NCBI RefSeq assembly: GCF_007671725.1
Contig: NZ_VCNM01000001.1
Span: 744,001 to 808,000 of the forward strand
Direction of reading: 5' to 3'
Source: Halorubrum depositum
Lineage (GTDB): Archaea; Halobacteriota; Halobacteria; Halobacteriales; Haloferacaceae
DNA: 64,000 bases
The notes beneath the pieces are model-generated. The model was not told the DNA's origin. It ran no database searches and saw only the letters and a list, made by a program, of their open reading frames with translations. Both the position numbers and the translations under genes were made by a program. This document shows, piece after piece, positions 45,101 through 52,700 of the stretch (positions are counted from its first letter, which is position 1; every line of letters begins with the position of its first letter).

Positions 45101-45927
45101 TCGTCGCTCACGAGACTCCCGTCCGTGTCGTACTCCGCCCATCCGCTCACCGTGAGATCCGGATGGTTCGGGTCGATTCCCGTGTCGATCACGGCAACGG
45201 TCGCGCCCGCTCCCCTCGCGTCGAACGCCTCCCACACCTCGGGGGCGCGCACCATGTCGACGCCGTACGTCGCGTTCGTCGAGGTCGAGCTTGCGGAGAC
45301 GGACCCCGAAGTAGGGCCCTCGACGGATCCGGGGCCGCCGGTCGCTGCTCCGCCACCTGCGGCCGAAGCCGAGTCGAGTTCCATCTCGAAGTTCTCGTGA
45401 ACGCGCTCGACGCCGCGCACGTCGAGGAGGCGCTCGACCGCGACGCTCTCGGTGTCGACCGTGACGAGCATCGCGTTCGCGAGCCAGGAACTCCGCTCGA
45501 CCGTGACGCCGGGCTTCTGCTCTGCGAACCGCTCGAAGTCGCCCTGCGCGTTCGCGGCTCTCGTCTTGAGCTCGTCGGTCCCGATCCGGCCGCCGTCGCC
45601 GGCGCGGCTCGCTCCGGGCCCGGCGTCGCCCTCGAAGCGCACGACGACCTCGACGGTACCGTTCGCCGACCGCAGTCCGGGGCCCACGGCGTCGGACGAC
45701 GCCGCTCCGGACGACGCCGACACCCCGGACGAAGTAGGCGTCGCGGGCACTGTCGACGTCGACGGAGCGGGAGATGCGGAGGACGCGTCGCCGCCGACCG
45801 CCGGGCGGTCGACGGCCGCTGCGCCGAGGCCGCCGGCCACCGCCGCGGGCGCGAGGGCGGCGACGAGGACGCACGCGACGACGAGCAGGACGGTCGCTCG
45901 TCCGAGTCGATCCGCCCGGTTATCCAT
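42199..45927 (-). CDS. secreted S8 subtilase with CARDB/peptidase-regulatory repeats and PGF-CTERM
   Basis: A 1242-residue protein. The N-terminus is a signal peptide (ATVLLVVACVLVAALAPAAV). An I9-like propeptide region follows (residues 90-185). The subtilase triad is Asp248 (VIDTGIDPNHPDL), His286 (GNGHGTHVAG) and Ser461 (LTGTSMAAPHVSG), with oxyanion Asn379. Downstream are two CARDB-like repeats (FSVTEFDAPTETVPGSTVD; YAIANLAAPGIVERGG), three carboxypeptidase-regulatory-like repeats, and an NEW3-like repeat. Then comes a polyglycine block, an Asn-Glu-Thr glycosylation-rich stalk, and the PGF-CTERM anchor GFGPVTGIAALLAATLFG with a basic end. It should be exported, N-glycosylated and processed by archaeosortase A. 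Confidence 0.93.
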   Translation of the reverse strand: MDNRADRLGRATVLLVVACVLVAALAPAAVAGGLGAAAVDRPAVGGDASSASPAPSTSTVPATPTSSGVSASSGAASSDAVGPGLRSANGTVEVVVRFEGDAGPGASRAGDGGRIGTDELKTRAANAQGDFERFAEQKPGVTVERSSWLANAMLVTVDTESVAVERLLDVRGVERVHENFEMELDSASAAGGGAATGGPGSVEGPTSGSVSASSTSTNATYGVDMVRAPEVWEAFDARGAGATVAVIDTGIDPNHPDLTVSGWAEYDTDGSLVSDDLSDASDGNGHGTHVAGTVAGGNESGTAIGVAPEATLHGIKVFDDDGGNATFMRVVAGMEHASQDPEVDVLQMSLGADGYATELIEPVRNARDAGKVVVASSGNRDFEPSSSPGNIYDSLGVGAVDSNREVPSFSGGENVSTDEAWGNDAPADWPAEYVVPDVSAPGVSVNSTAAGGGYQNLTGTSMAAPHVSGVAALMISATSRNVTDEELYDTLRDTANHPDGATDPDTRYGAGIVDGYAAVSSVTSPEFSVTEFDAPTETVPGSTVDVSATVTNTGGAPGTGSVEYRFNGTVGNDTTVTLDPGEATTVSFGYTVPDGTDPGEYAHGIHTADSNRTSTVTVLEPPAYAIANLAAPGIVERGGPLDTTVNVTNRGEAAGDDRTVELRLTDPANESDARVLNATNVSVGAGNTATVSLDGTVPSDFGTGEATVEVASAEDNATAATRVADAVGTVNGTVTDAETNATLPAVDVVVRNDAETVAETTTDENGSYRVDVPATGLTVTASNATYAPANETVELNGSGDAATANLSLALRNGTLAGVVNASDDLDRPSNPTVTVRNETNATVAAVDAADDGSYAVDLRPGSYDVTAVAPDFRPDARTDLTIDPNATADPRLALDPRAATLSGTVTDERSGDPVAGATVATGSASTDTGTAGNYSLAVDRGERTVTVSAAGYAESSRTLALAANESREESVSLSPTAVFEVTSISGPDEIERGSSGEFSIDVRNAGRAAGNVTVSASASPSGTADPASRSFSDVEIDATRSTTTAVSIDEGASTGRYDVTASTGNDTRTKSFDVVSGEGDDGESTDSGDGGGGGGGGGGGVSGGGGGGGGGGGSTAPADEEETSETDKIANETAESTNETAEPTNETNRLTNKSDVPPNETTEPTDEREPVDDGPSDDGDGGDGTAAGGGTDESDGDDGAGADEAGASGDTSDDEAPGFGPVTGIAALLAATLFGRLRAGNG

Positions 45928-45977
45928 TACGTATTAGGTCGGTAGGAAGGGCTTAATTCCCACGCTCGGCGCGACGG

Positions 45978-46685
45978 TCAGGCGTCCGCGCCCTCGGCGA
46001 GCCCGTCGGCGACGATCCGGAAGGTGACCGAGTCGCCGGCGGGCTTCGAGCGGTGTTTCTCTAGCGTGGCCCGGCGGTTCCCGCCGCGGAAGCGGTCGAC
46101 GCGGAGGATCGCGCCGGTCCAGTGGTTGAGGGTGTTGCCGCCGAGCGCGCGGTCGCGGTCGGAGTCCGGGTCGGTGAACACCTGGTTGGTGATCACGACG
46201 GCGACGTCGTGGCGGCGGGCCAGCGAGAGGAGGTGCGTCACCTGCTTGGCGACCTTGCGGAGGGACTCGCCGCCCTCCGTGTCGCCGGCGCGCTCCAGCC
46301 GGTAGAACCCCGTCGCGGAGTCCAACACGATGAGCTCGATCTCCTCGGCGAGCTCCTCGGCGTCGCGGACCGCCTCCCGCTGGTCGTCGAAGTCGTACGC
46401 CTCCGAGATCACCAGCCGCGACGCGATCTCCTCGACCGTGTCGTCGACGTCGGGGTCGTCGGCGCGGCCCGCAGCCAGCTGCTCGAAGCGGTCGATGGAG
46501 AGCCCCTCGGTGTCGATGTAGAGCGCGCGGTCGCCGGCGGCGGCGACCTCGACCGCCGCGGCCAGCGCGAGGTTCGTCTTTCCGGCCGCGGGCGGGCCGT
46601 ACAGCTGCGTGACGACCCCGCGCTCGAAGCCGCCGCCCAACAGGTCGTCGACCGGTCGACAGCCGGTCGGGATCGGATCGCTCAC
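45978..46685 (-). CDS. radB: DNA repair/recombination protein RadB
   Basis: A 235-residue RecA-family protein with a GTG start at 46685. RadB lacks the N-terminal domain of RadA and helps load or regulate RadA in recombination. Seen: IPTGCRPVDDLLGGGFERGV, Walker A GPPAAGKTNLAL, Walker B ELIVLDSATGFYR, and VVITNQVFTDPDSD with GGNTLNHWTGAILR. The strong TATA-like box at 46711-46719 sits the right distance upstream for a leaderless GTG start. Confidence 0.94.
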   Translation of the reverse strand: MSDPIPTGCRPVDDLLGGGFERGVVTQLYGPPAAGKTNLALAAAVEVAAAGDRALYIDTEGLSIDRFEQLAAGRADDPDVDDTVEEIASRLVISEAYDFDDQREAVRDAEELAEEIELIVLDSATGFYRLERAGDTEGGESLRKVAKQVTHLLSLARRHDVAVVITNQVFTDPDSDRDRALGGNTLNHWTGAILRVDRFRGGNRRATLEKHRSKPAGDSVTFRIVADGLAEGADA

Positions 46686-46709
46686 TACGAGACGCGTTGC
46701 TCGCGCTCG

Positions 46710-46719
46710 TATTTAAACG
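46710..46719 (-). promoter_or_regulatory. TATA box of radB
   Basis: On the minus strand GTTTAAATAC lies 25-34 bases upstream of the radB GTG at 46685. The match and spacing indicate a leaderless mRNA starting at or next to the GTG. Confidence 0.6.
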
Positions 46720-46869
46720 GTCGATCGCGGCGCCAGCGAGCGTAGACGAGTAGCCGAGCGTCCCGCTCGTCGGGGCGAAATAAGCGCGAAAAGCGGGACG
46801 GTCGCCGGTCGCGGTGACCGGCGACGGGGTCCGGTAGTGCGTGCGGACGCGGCGTCCGCGGTAGAGTCG

Positions 46870-47076
46870 TTAGTTGCGCGTCAGGTTCGTCGCGCGGGGT
46901 CCCTTGGGCGAGGACTCGATGTCGAACTCGACCTCCTGGCCCTCCTCGAGGTCCGGGCCGCCGACGTCTTCCATGTGGAAGAACACGTCCTCGTCGTCGT
47001 CGAGATCGCCGTCGTCAGTCGAAATGAAACCGTAGCCGCCAGTGTCGTTGAAGAAGTCAACCTTACCGTTTGCCAT
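46870..47076 (-). CDS. cold-shock (CspA-like) protein
   Basis: A 68-residue single cold-shock domain from the ATG at 47076. It has RNP-1 GYGFIST and RNP-2 VFFHMEDV, preceded by the conserved MANGKVDFFNDTGGYGF. Such proteins bind single-stranded nucleic acid and act as RNA chaperones. The C-terminus (SSPKGPRATNLTRN) matches the haloarchaeal CspA group. It reads away from the SCO1/TlpA/CcdA genes. Confidence 0.92.
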   Translation of the reverse strand: MANGKVDFFNDTGGYGFISTDDGDLDDDEDVFFHMEDVGGPDLEEGQEVEFDIESSPKGPRATNLTRN

Positions 47077-47275
47077 TGCAACCAAACGTACAGGCGTTTG
47101 GGGGATAACGCTTGCGAGGGTCGTGGTACCACGACCGTCCCGAGGCTCGTCGGCAGCGTTCGCGCCGAATGAGCCCTCGAAAGACGGCGGTTTCGGCGCT
47201 TCCGCGACCGTCACCGCGCGGTGCGACCAGTCGCGGGGTTCATTTACGAGCGAGACCGTAGCCCCGGGTATACAC

Positions 47276-47971
47276 ATGGATCGTCGCACCTATCTGCGGT
47301 CGCTCGCGGCCGGGACCGGCGTCGGCACGGCCGTCGGGACCGCCGGCTGTCTCGGCGTCCTCGGAGACTCGGGAGCCGAGGGCACGGTTCTCGGCCCGCC
47401 GGAGCGCGACCTGAGCGAGGCGTCTCACCCGAGCTACGGCGACGAGATGCCGGAGTTCACCGTCCCGGACCCGCTCACGGGCGAGGAGGTGTCGGTCGCC
47501 GACTTCGAGGGCGAGCGCGCCGTCCTCTGGACCTCCTTCTACACGAACTGCCCGGACGGCGTCTGTCCGGCGCTCATCCTCCGGCTCCGGCGCGCGCAGG
47601 CGGTCGCCGCGGAAGAGGGGTACGGCGACGAGTCCGCCTTCCTCGCGCTCACGTTCGACCCCGAGCGCGACACCCCCGAGGTGCTCCGCGAGTACGCCGG
47701 CCAGCAGGGCGTCGACCTCGACGCGGGCAACTGGCACTTCCTCCGCCCGGAGAGCTACGAGCGCGGGCAGGAGCTGATGGACGAGAACTTCGGGCTCGTG
47801 ATCGAGAAGGCGGACGCCGACCAGTACGAGAACCTGGAGTACCAGTTCCCCCACTACGGGCTGATCATCCTCGCCAATAAGCGGGGGATCGTCGAGCGGG
47901 CGTACCCGCGGGGCCCGCAGACGGACATCGAGCGGCTCGTGAGCGACTTCGAGCGGGTGGTCACCGCGTGA
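47276..47971 (+). CDS. SCO1/SenC-type copper/redox lipoprotein
   Basis: A 231-residue protein from the ATG at 47276. The N-terminus DRRTYLRSLAAGTG is a Tat-type signal, and the lipobox ends at Cys25, so it is a Tat-exported lipoprotein. The thioredoxin-fold core has the SCO copper/redox cysteines in NCPDGVCPAL (Cys92 and Cys97, CX4C instead of the usual CX3C), then LTFDPERDTPEVL and the late histidine in YQFPHYGLII. SCO proteins mature the CuA site of cytochrome oxidase. It overlaps the next gene by four bases. Confidence 0.88.
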   Translation: MDRRTYLRSLAAGTGVGTAVGTAGCLGVLGDSGAEGTVLGPPERDLSEASHPSYGDEMPEFTVPDPLTGEEVSVADFEGERAVLWTSFYTNCPDGVCPALILRLRRAQAVAAEEGYGDESAFLALTFDPERDTPEVLREYAGQQGVDLDAGNWHFLRPESYERGQELMDENFGLVIEKADADQYENLEYQFPHYGLIILANKRGIVERAYPRGPQTDIERLVSDFERVVTA

Positions 47972-48513
47972 GGCGCCGCCACCTCCTCGCCGGGCTCGCC
48001 AGCGCTGGCGCGCTGGGCGGGGCCGGCGTCGTCGCGTCCGGGAGCGCGCCCGCGGTGCTCGGGAGCGGGGACGCGCCCGAATCGGTCGAGCCGACGACGC
48101 TGACGACGATCGACGCCCCGGGCAGCCGCGACGGCGAGGTGACGCTCCCGGCGCCCGACCGCCCGACGTTCGTCGACTTCTTCGGAACGTGGTGTCCGCC
48201 GTGCGCCGAGCAGATGCCGGCCCTCGCGGAGGCCCACGACCGGATCGGCGACGAGGTGTCGTTCGTCTCGGTGACGACGGAGGACGTCGGCGGCGCGGTC
48301 AGCGAGGAGACGGTCGCCGACTGGTGGCGCGAGCACGACGGCGACTGGCTCGTCGCCGCGGACGTGACCGCCGAGCTCGCGGCTCGGCTCGGCGTCGGCG
48401 GCTATCCGAGCGCGCGCGCCGTCGACGCCTCGGGACGCGTGCGCTGGTCGACCTCCGGCACCCACACCGCGGCGGAGTTCGTCGCCGGCATCGAGCGAGC
48501 GCTCGACCGATGA
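47968..48513 (+). CDS. TlpA-like thiol-disulfide oxidoreductase
   Basis: A 181-residue protein from a GTG overlapping the SCO1 stop (GTGA). An N-terminal RRRHLLAGL with a hydrophobic stretch gives a Tat-like signal. The thioredoxin active site is WCPPC (Cys76 and Cys79) in FFGTWCPPCAEQMPAL, with the cis-proline loop near GGYPSARAVDASG. It should act outside the membrane as a reductant for cytochrome or SCO1 maturation. Coupled to SCO1 upstream and CcdA downstream. Confidence 0.9.
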   Translation: MRRRHLLAGLASAGALGGAGVVASGSAPAVLGSGDAPESVEPTTLTTIDAPGSRDGEVTLPAPDRPTFVDFFGTWCPPCAEQMPALAEAHDRIGDEVSFVSVTTEDVGGAVSEETVADWWREHDGDWLVAADVTAELAARLGVGGYPSARAVDASGRVRWSTSGTHTAAEFVAGIERALDR

Positions 48514-48529
48514 CGGGGCGGGCCGACGG

Positions 48530-49195
48530 ATGACCGATGTCTCGCTCGCGACCAACGTCCCCTTCGCGGTGACCGCGGGCGTGGCGACGTTCTTCTCGCC
48601 GTGCGCGTACCCGCTGTTGCCGGGGTACGTCGGCTTCTACGTGAACTCCGTCGACACCGAGAGCGCCTCCGTCGCCGGGGCGGGAGCGCGCGGGATCGCG
48701 GCCGCGCTCGGCGTCCTCGCGACGTTCGCGCTGCTCGCGGGCGCGACGGTGCGGGTCGGGTACTCGACGCTGTCGAACATCACCGTCTTCGAGACGCTCG
48801 TCGGCGTGCTGCTCGTCGCGTTCGGGCTGCTCGTCGTCGCCGGCCGGGGGCCGTCGCTGTCGCTCCCGCTGCCGAAGCGACGATCGAGCGTCCTCGGGTT
48901 CGGGCTGTTCGGCGCGGGGTACGCGCTGGCCGGCGCGGGCTGCGTCGCGCCCGTGTTCCTCGGCGTGGTCGCGCGGGCCATCGCGCTCCCCGGCGACGCC
49001 GCCGCCCTGATCCTCTCCGTGTACGCCGGCACGGTCGCCGTCCTGATGGCCGCGACGACCGTCGCGACGGGCGTGGGGCTGATCGGCAACGCCAACCGCG
49101 TGATGGCCCACGCGGGCGCCCTGAAGCGGGTCGCCGGCGCCGTGATGGTCGCCGCCGGGATCGGCCAGCTGTACCTCGCGCTCGTCGTCTACTGA
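48530..49195 (+). CDS. ccdA: cytochrome c biogenesis protein CcdA
   Basis: A 221-residue membrane protein with six predicted helices. The redox cysteines are in TFFSPCAYPLLPGYVGF (first helix) and LAGAGCVAPVFLGVV (fourth helix), the signature of CcdA/DsbD-beta. It carries electrons across the membrane from cytoplasmic thioredoxin to the extracytoplasmic TlpA and SCO1 proteins encoded just upstream. The three genes form a redox cassette. The C-terminal codons overlap a 17-base tandem repeat. Confidence 0.93.
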   Translation: MTDVSLATNVPFAVTAGVATFFSPCAYPLLPGYVGFYVNSVDTESASVAGAGARGIAAALGVLATFALLAGATVRVGYSTLSNITVFETLVGVLLVAFGLLVVAGRGPSLSLPLPKRRSSVLGFGLFGAGYALAGAGCVAPVFLGVVARAIALPGDAAALILSVYAGTVAVLMAATTVATGVGLIGNANRVMAHAGALKRVAGAVMVAAGIGQLYLALVVY

Positions 49196-49253
49196 GGTCC
49201 GTCGTCCACTGAGGTCGGTCGTCTACTGAGGTACGTCGTCTACCGTGGTCGGT
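49186..49253 (+). repeat. 17-bp tandem repeat, four copies, over the ccdA stop
   Basis: Four 17-base units (49186-49253), each close to CGTCTACTGAGGTCCGT with one to four changes, begin in the last codons of ccdA (...VVY) and continue past the stop. Each unit repeats the CTACTGA or a variant, so the stop region has been copied. Confidence 0.8.
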
Positions 49254-49335
49254 CGGGTCCGAGGCCGACCCCGACATTCATGTCCGATGCCGGAGTACGC
49301 TACGGGTGCCGAACCGGACGGTTCGGTCCCCGCAC

Positions 49336-49992
49336 ATGAATCTAGACCAGTTCACGGCCGAGAACGCGCCGACCGAGAGCGCGGAACCGTTCCAGCGCGA
49401 GAACAGCTACACCCTCGACGTCGACGTCGACGGGACCGTGATGGCGAAGGCCGGCTCGATGATCGCGTACACCGGCGACGTCTCGTTCACCGGGAAGGCC
49501 TCCGCCGAGGGCGGGATCACCGGCTTCCTCAAAGAGGCGGCCACCGGCGAGGGGACGCCGATCATGGCCGTCGAGGGCCAGGGGCACGTCTACTTCGCCG
49601 ACGACGGAAAGAAGGTGCAGGTCGTCGAGCTCGACGCCGAGGAGTCGATCACGGTCAACGGCGAGGACGTGCTCACCTTCGAGGAGGACCTCTCCTACGA
49701 GATCAGCGCCATCGACAGCCTCGCCGGCTCGCTCGCCGGCGGCTTCAGCAACGTCTACCTCGAGGGACCGGGCTACGTCGCGCTCACCACCCACGGCGAC
49801 CCGATCGTCCTGGAGACGCCGGTCGCGACGGACCCCAGCGCGACCGTCGCCTGGGGCGGTACCTCCCCGAGCGTCGAGGTCAACCGCAGCCTCTCGGACA
49901 TGATCGGACAGGAGTCCGGCGAGCGGTACCAGATGCGCTTCGACGACCCCGGCGGGTTCGTCGTCGTCCAGCCGTACGAGGAGCACGTCTGA
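49336..49992 (+). CDS. AIM24 family protein
   Basis: A 218-residue protein from the ATG at 49336; an in-frame ATG ten codons earlier is possible but does not fit the family start. The AIM24 pattern is clear: VMAKAGSMIAYTGDVSFTGK, GQGHVYFADDGKKVQVVELD, SITVNGEDVLTFEEDLSYEI and GPGYVALTTHGDPI. The family forms a double beta-barrel; a mitochondrial member organises membranes, but the archaeal role is unknown. It heads a three-gene run with a small protein and a GDPD enzyme. Confidence 0.86.
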   Translation: MNLDQFTAENAPTESAEPFQRENSYTLDVDVDGTVMAKAGSMIAYTGDVSFTGKASAEGGITGFLKEAATGEGTPIMAVEGQGHVYFADDGKKVQVVELDAEESITVNGEDVLTFEEDLSYEISAIDSLAGSLAGGFSNVYLEGPGYVALTTHGDPIVLETPVATDPSATVAWGGTSPSVEVNRSLSDMIGQESGERYQMRFDDPGGFVVVQPYEEHV

Positions 49993-50005
49993 CGGCGGTT
50001 CAACG

Positions 50006-50197
50006 ATGGCGGACCGCGGCGAGACGGGCGACGGCGCAGATGGCGCCGGGCCGACGGGCGACGAGTCTATCGGCGACAGCGACGAATCGACCGACGACCG
50101 CGACGACGCGAGATCGACCGGCACGCTCGGGCGGGTCAAAACCTCCGTGCGCGAGGCGGTCGGCGTCGTCGTCGACGCCGTGCTCGACGCGATATGA
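50006..50197 (+). CDS. 63-residue acidic protein, unknown function
   Basis: A short frame beginning MADRGETGDGADGAGPTGDE: 42 acidic, disordered residues followed by an amphipathic helix (LGRVKTSVREAVGVVVDAVL). It sits 14 bases after the AIM24 stop and overlaps the start of the GDPD gene by four bases (ATGA), which supports translation. No family is recognised. Confidence 0.5.
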   Translation: MADRGETGDGADGAGPTGDESIGDSDESTDDRDDARSTGTLGRVKTSVREAVGVVVDAVLDAI

Positions 50198-51093
50198 CTG
50201 ACCCCGAACGCTCGGTCCCGACACTGATCGCTCACCGCGGGTTCGCCGGCGAGAACCCCGAGAACACCGTGGCGGCGGTCGAGCGGGCCGCGGGGAGAGG
50301 GAGGTCGGGCGGCCCCGGCGAGCCAGGCGCCCCCGCCGGCCGCCGGGCCGACTGGATCGAGGTCGACGTCATGCCCACCGCCGACGGCGACGTGGTCGTC
50401 GTTCACGACGCGGAGCTCTCCGGCCGCGGCGAGGGCGACGGGACCGGTGCCGACGGCGACCGGGGGCTCACCGACGCGACCGGTGTCGTCTGGGAGACGG
50501 ACACCGCGACCGTCACCGGCGCCGAGGTGCTCGACAGCGGCGAGACCGTCCCCCTCCTCATCGACGCCCTCGACGCGGTTCCCCCCGGAGTCGGCGTGAA
50601 CGTCGAGCTCAAGAACCCCGGTCGGTGGGACCTCCGCCCCGACGAGAAGCTCGACGCCGAGGCGCTCGCGGACCGGACGGCGGTCTGGCGGCCGTTCGTC
50701 GAGTGCGTGCTCGGCGTCGCCGAGAAGCGTGAGAACGACCTCCTGTTCTCGTCGTTCTGCGAGGGCGCGCTCGCGGCGGTCCGGGAGGCGTCGTCGCTGC
50801 CGGTCGCTCCGCTGGTGTCCGAGTCGATCGCGGACGGGCTCGCGATCGCTCGCGAGCACGACGCGGCCGCGATTCACCCGCCGATCGACGCGATCCGGGG
50901 GACGCCGTTCTTCGACGCCGAGCGGTTCGGCGAATCCGCCGAGAACGGAGCGCCGGACCTCCTCACGGCCGCACACGACGAGGGCCGCGCGGTGAACGCC
51001 TGGACCGTCGAGACGTGGTATCAGGCCGACCGGCTCGCCGCGGCCGGCGTCGACGGGATAATCGCGGACTACTCGACGCTGCTGCGCGACTGA
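50194..51093 (+). CDS. glycerophosphodiester phosphodiesterase family enzyme
   Basis: A 299-residue TIM-barrel enzyme. Catalytic motifs: LIAHRGFAGENPENTVAAV (His-Arg and Glu-Asn-Thr), WIEVDVMPTADGDVVVVHDA (Glu/Asp and His), VNVELKNPG and the C-terminal VNAWTVETWYQADRLAAAGV. These hydrolyse glycerophosphodiesters; in haloarchaea the likely substrates are polar-lipid headgroup products. A Gly/Asp-rich insert follows the first motif. Translationally coupled to the 63-residue protein upstream. Confidence 0.9.
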   Translation: MTDPERSVPTLIAHRGFAGENPENTVAAVERAAGRGRSGGPGEPGAPAGRRADWIEVDVMPTADGDVVVVHDAELSGRGEGDGTGADGDRGLTDATGVVWETDTATVTGAEVLDSGETVPLLIDALDAVPPGVGVNVELKNPGRWDLRPDEKLDAEALADRTAVWRPFVECVLGVAEKRENDLLFSSFCEGALAAVREASSLPVAPLVSESIADGLAIAREHDAAAIHPPIDAIRGTPFFDAERFGESAENGAPDLLTAAHDEGRAVNAWTVETWYQADRLAAAGVDGIIADYSTLLRD

Positions 51094-51151
51094 GGGGGTC
51101 GCTCTCAACGAGAGAGCAGAAAAACCGGGGCGGCCGTGCGTCGGGGCCCGC

Positions 51152-52507
51152 TCAGCGCGCCGCCAGCCACTCGGCGAAGTCGCCAGTGAGGAACCCGACG
51201 TAGTCGACGATCCCCAGGTACAGCGAGACGATCACGACGATCACGATCGGGATCCGGACCGCCCAGATCCACGCGTCGCCGAGGCCGCCGATGTCAGCGA
51301 TCCCCTTGCGAAGTTCCTCGCGGGCGATGTCCGGAACGACCCAGCCGACGAACAGCGCGAGCAGCAGCGAGCCGAGGACGAGCAGTATCCCGTCGGCGAG
51401 CAGGTCGTACAGGTCGAGGAATATCAGGTCGACCGTCACCGGGACGCCGAGCAGGAAGACGGCGACGCCGAGCGCGACCGACGCCGGGAGCCGAGCGACG
51501 CCGAGTTCGTCGATCAGGTAGGAGACGAGCACCTCGAGGATGCTGATCGCCGAGGAGAGCGCCGCGATCCCGACCATCGCGAAGAAGACGACGCCGATGG
51601 CTCGGCCGCCGGGGATCCCGGCGAACGCCGAGGTGAGGCTCACGAAGATCGCACCGGGGCCGCCCGTGCCTGGCTCGATCCCGACCGTGAAAAGGACGGG
51701 GAAGACGACGAACCCGACGAGGACGGCGACGAGCGTGTCGAGAGCGGCGATAATGCCGGCATCTGCCGCCAGATTCCGGTCCTCGCCGAGGTAGGAGGCG
51801 TAGGTGATCATCACGCCCATCCCGAGCGAGAGGGTGAAGAAGGCCTGTCCGGCGGCGGCGGGCAGGATCTCGGTCCAGTTCGCCGCGATCGTTCCGAAGT
51901 CCGGCGAGAGGTAGTAGCCGTACGCCGCGCTCGCGCCGTCGAGAGTGAACCCGTAGGCGGCCAGCCCCAGCAGCAACACCAGGATCGCGGGGACCATGAC
52001 CTTCACGCTCAGCTCGATGCCGCGCCTGACGCCGGCGGCGATGATGCCGATGACGAGCGCCATGAACACGGCGTGAAAGAGGAGCGTGTCGAGGCCGGTC
52101 GAGACCGTTCCGAACAGCGCCTCCGCCTCGGCCGGGTCGGTGATGGTGAACCCGTCGGTGAGTCCGATGAGAGTGTACCGGAGGAACCAGCCGGCGACGA
52201 CGCTGTAGTACGACAGGATGATGAAGCCGGTGACGACGAACAGCCAGCCGGCGTACGACCACGCGCCGCTACCGAGTTCCCGGAGCGCACCGACTGGGTT
52301 CCGGTCGGTCCGACGGCCGATCACGAACTCGACGAGGATCGCCGGGAACCCAATCAGCGCGACGAACGCCAGATACGTGATCAGAAACGACGATCCGCCG
52401 TACTGGCCGGTGATGAACGGGAACCGCCAGATGTTCCCGAGCCCGACGGCGCTGCCGACCGCGGCGAGGATAAAGCCCGCCCGCGTCGCCCACGTCTCTC
52501 GTGCCAT
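51152..52507 (-). CDS. Na+-dependent transporter of the NSS/SNF family
   Basis: A 451-residue protein with about 11-12 membrane helices. The NSS signature GSAVGLGNIWRFPFITGQYG in the first helix carries the Na+/substrate-binding loop, and TLSLGMGVMITYASYLGED matches helix 6. Bacterial and archaeal NSS proteins (LeuT, Tyt1 type) import amino acids with Na+. The substrate here is not known. It is convergent with the GDPD operon. Confidence 0.92.
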   Translation of the reverse strand: MARETWATRAGFILAAVGSAVGLGNIWRFPFITGQYGGSSFLITYLAFVALIGFPAILVEFVIGRRTDRNPVGALRELGSGAWSYAGWLFVVTGFIILSYYSVVAGWFLRYTLIGLTDGFTITDPAEAEALFGTVSTGLDTLLFHAVFMALVIGIIAAGVRRGIELSVKVMVPAILVLLLGLAAYGFTLDGASAAYGYYLSPDFGTIAANWTEILPAAAGQAFFTLSLGMGVMITYASYLGEDRNLAADAGIIAALDTLVAVLVGFVVFPVLFTVGIEPGTGGPGAIFVSLTSAFAGIPGGRAIGVVFFAMVGIAALSSAISILEVLVSYLIDELGVARLPASVALGVAVFLLGVPVTVDLIFLDLYDLLADGILLVLGSLLLALFVGWVVPDIAREELRKGIADIGGLGDAWIWAVRIPIVIVVIVSLYLGIVDYVGFLTGDFAEWLAAR

Positions 52508-52700
52508 TGGTATCGGAGGAATTCCGTTGCGGGCTAAAAACGTGTCTCTCCGGCGCTGATACTCGTATTAACGTCCGTGAACGATCGCGTCGCAATCAGC
52601 CGGACCGTCGGCCTCGTCCGACCCGCCACCGAGGCCGGGGCGTTCGGTTCGTCCGGTCGGGGACCGTGAATTTAATAGCCGGAGGGTTACCTCACGGGGT

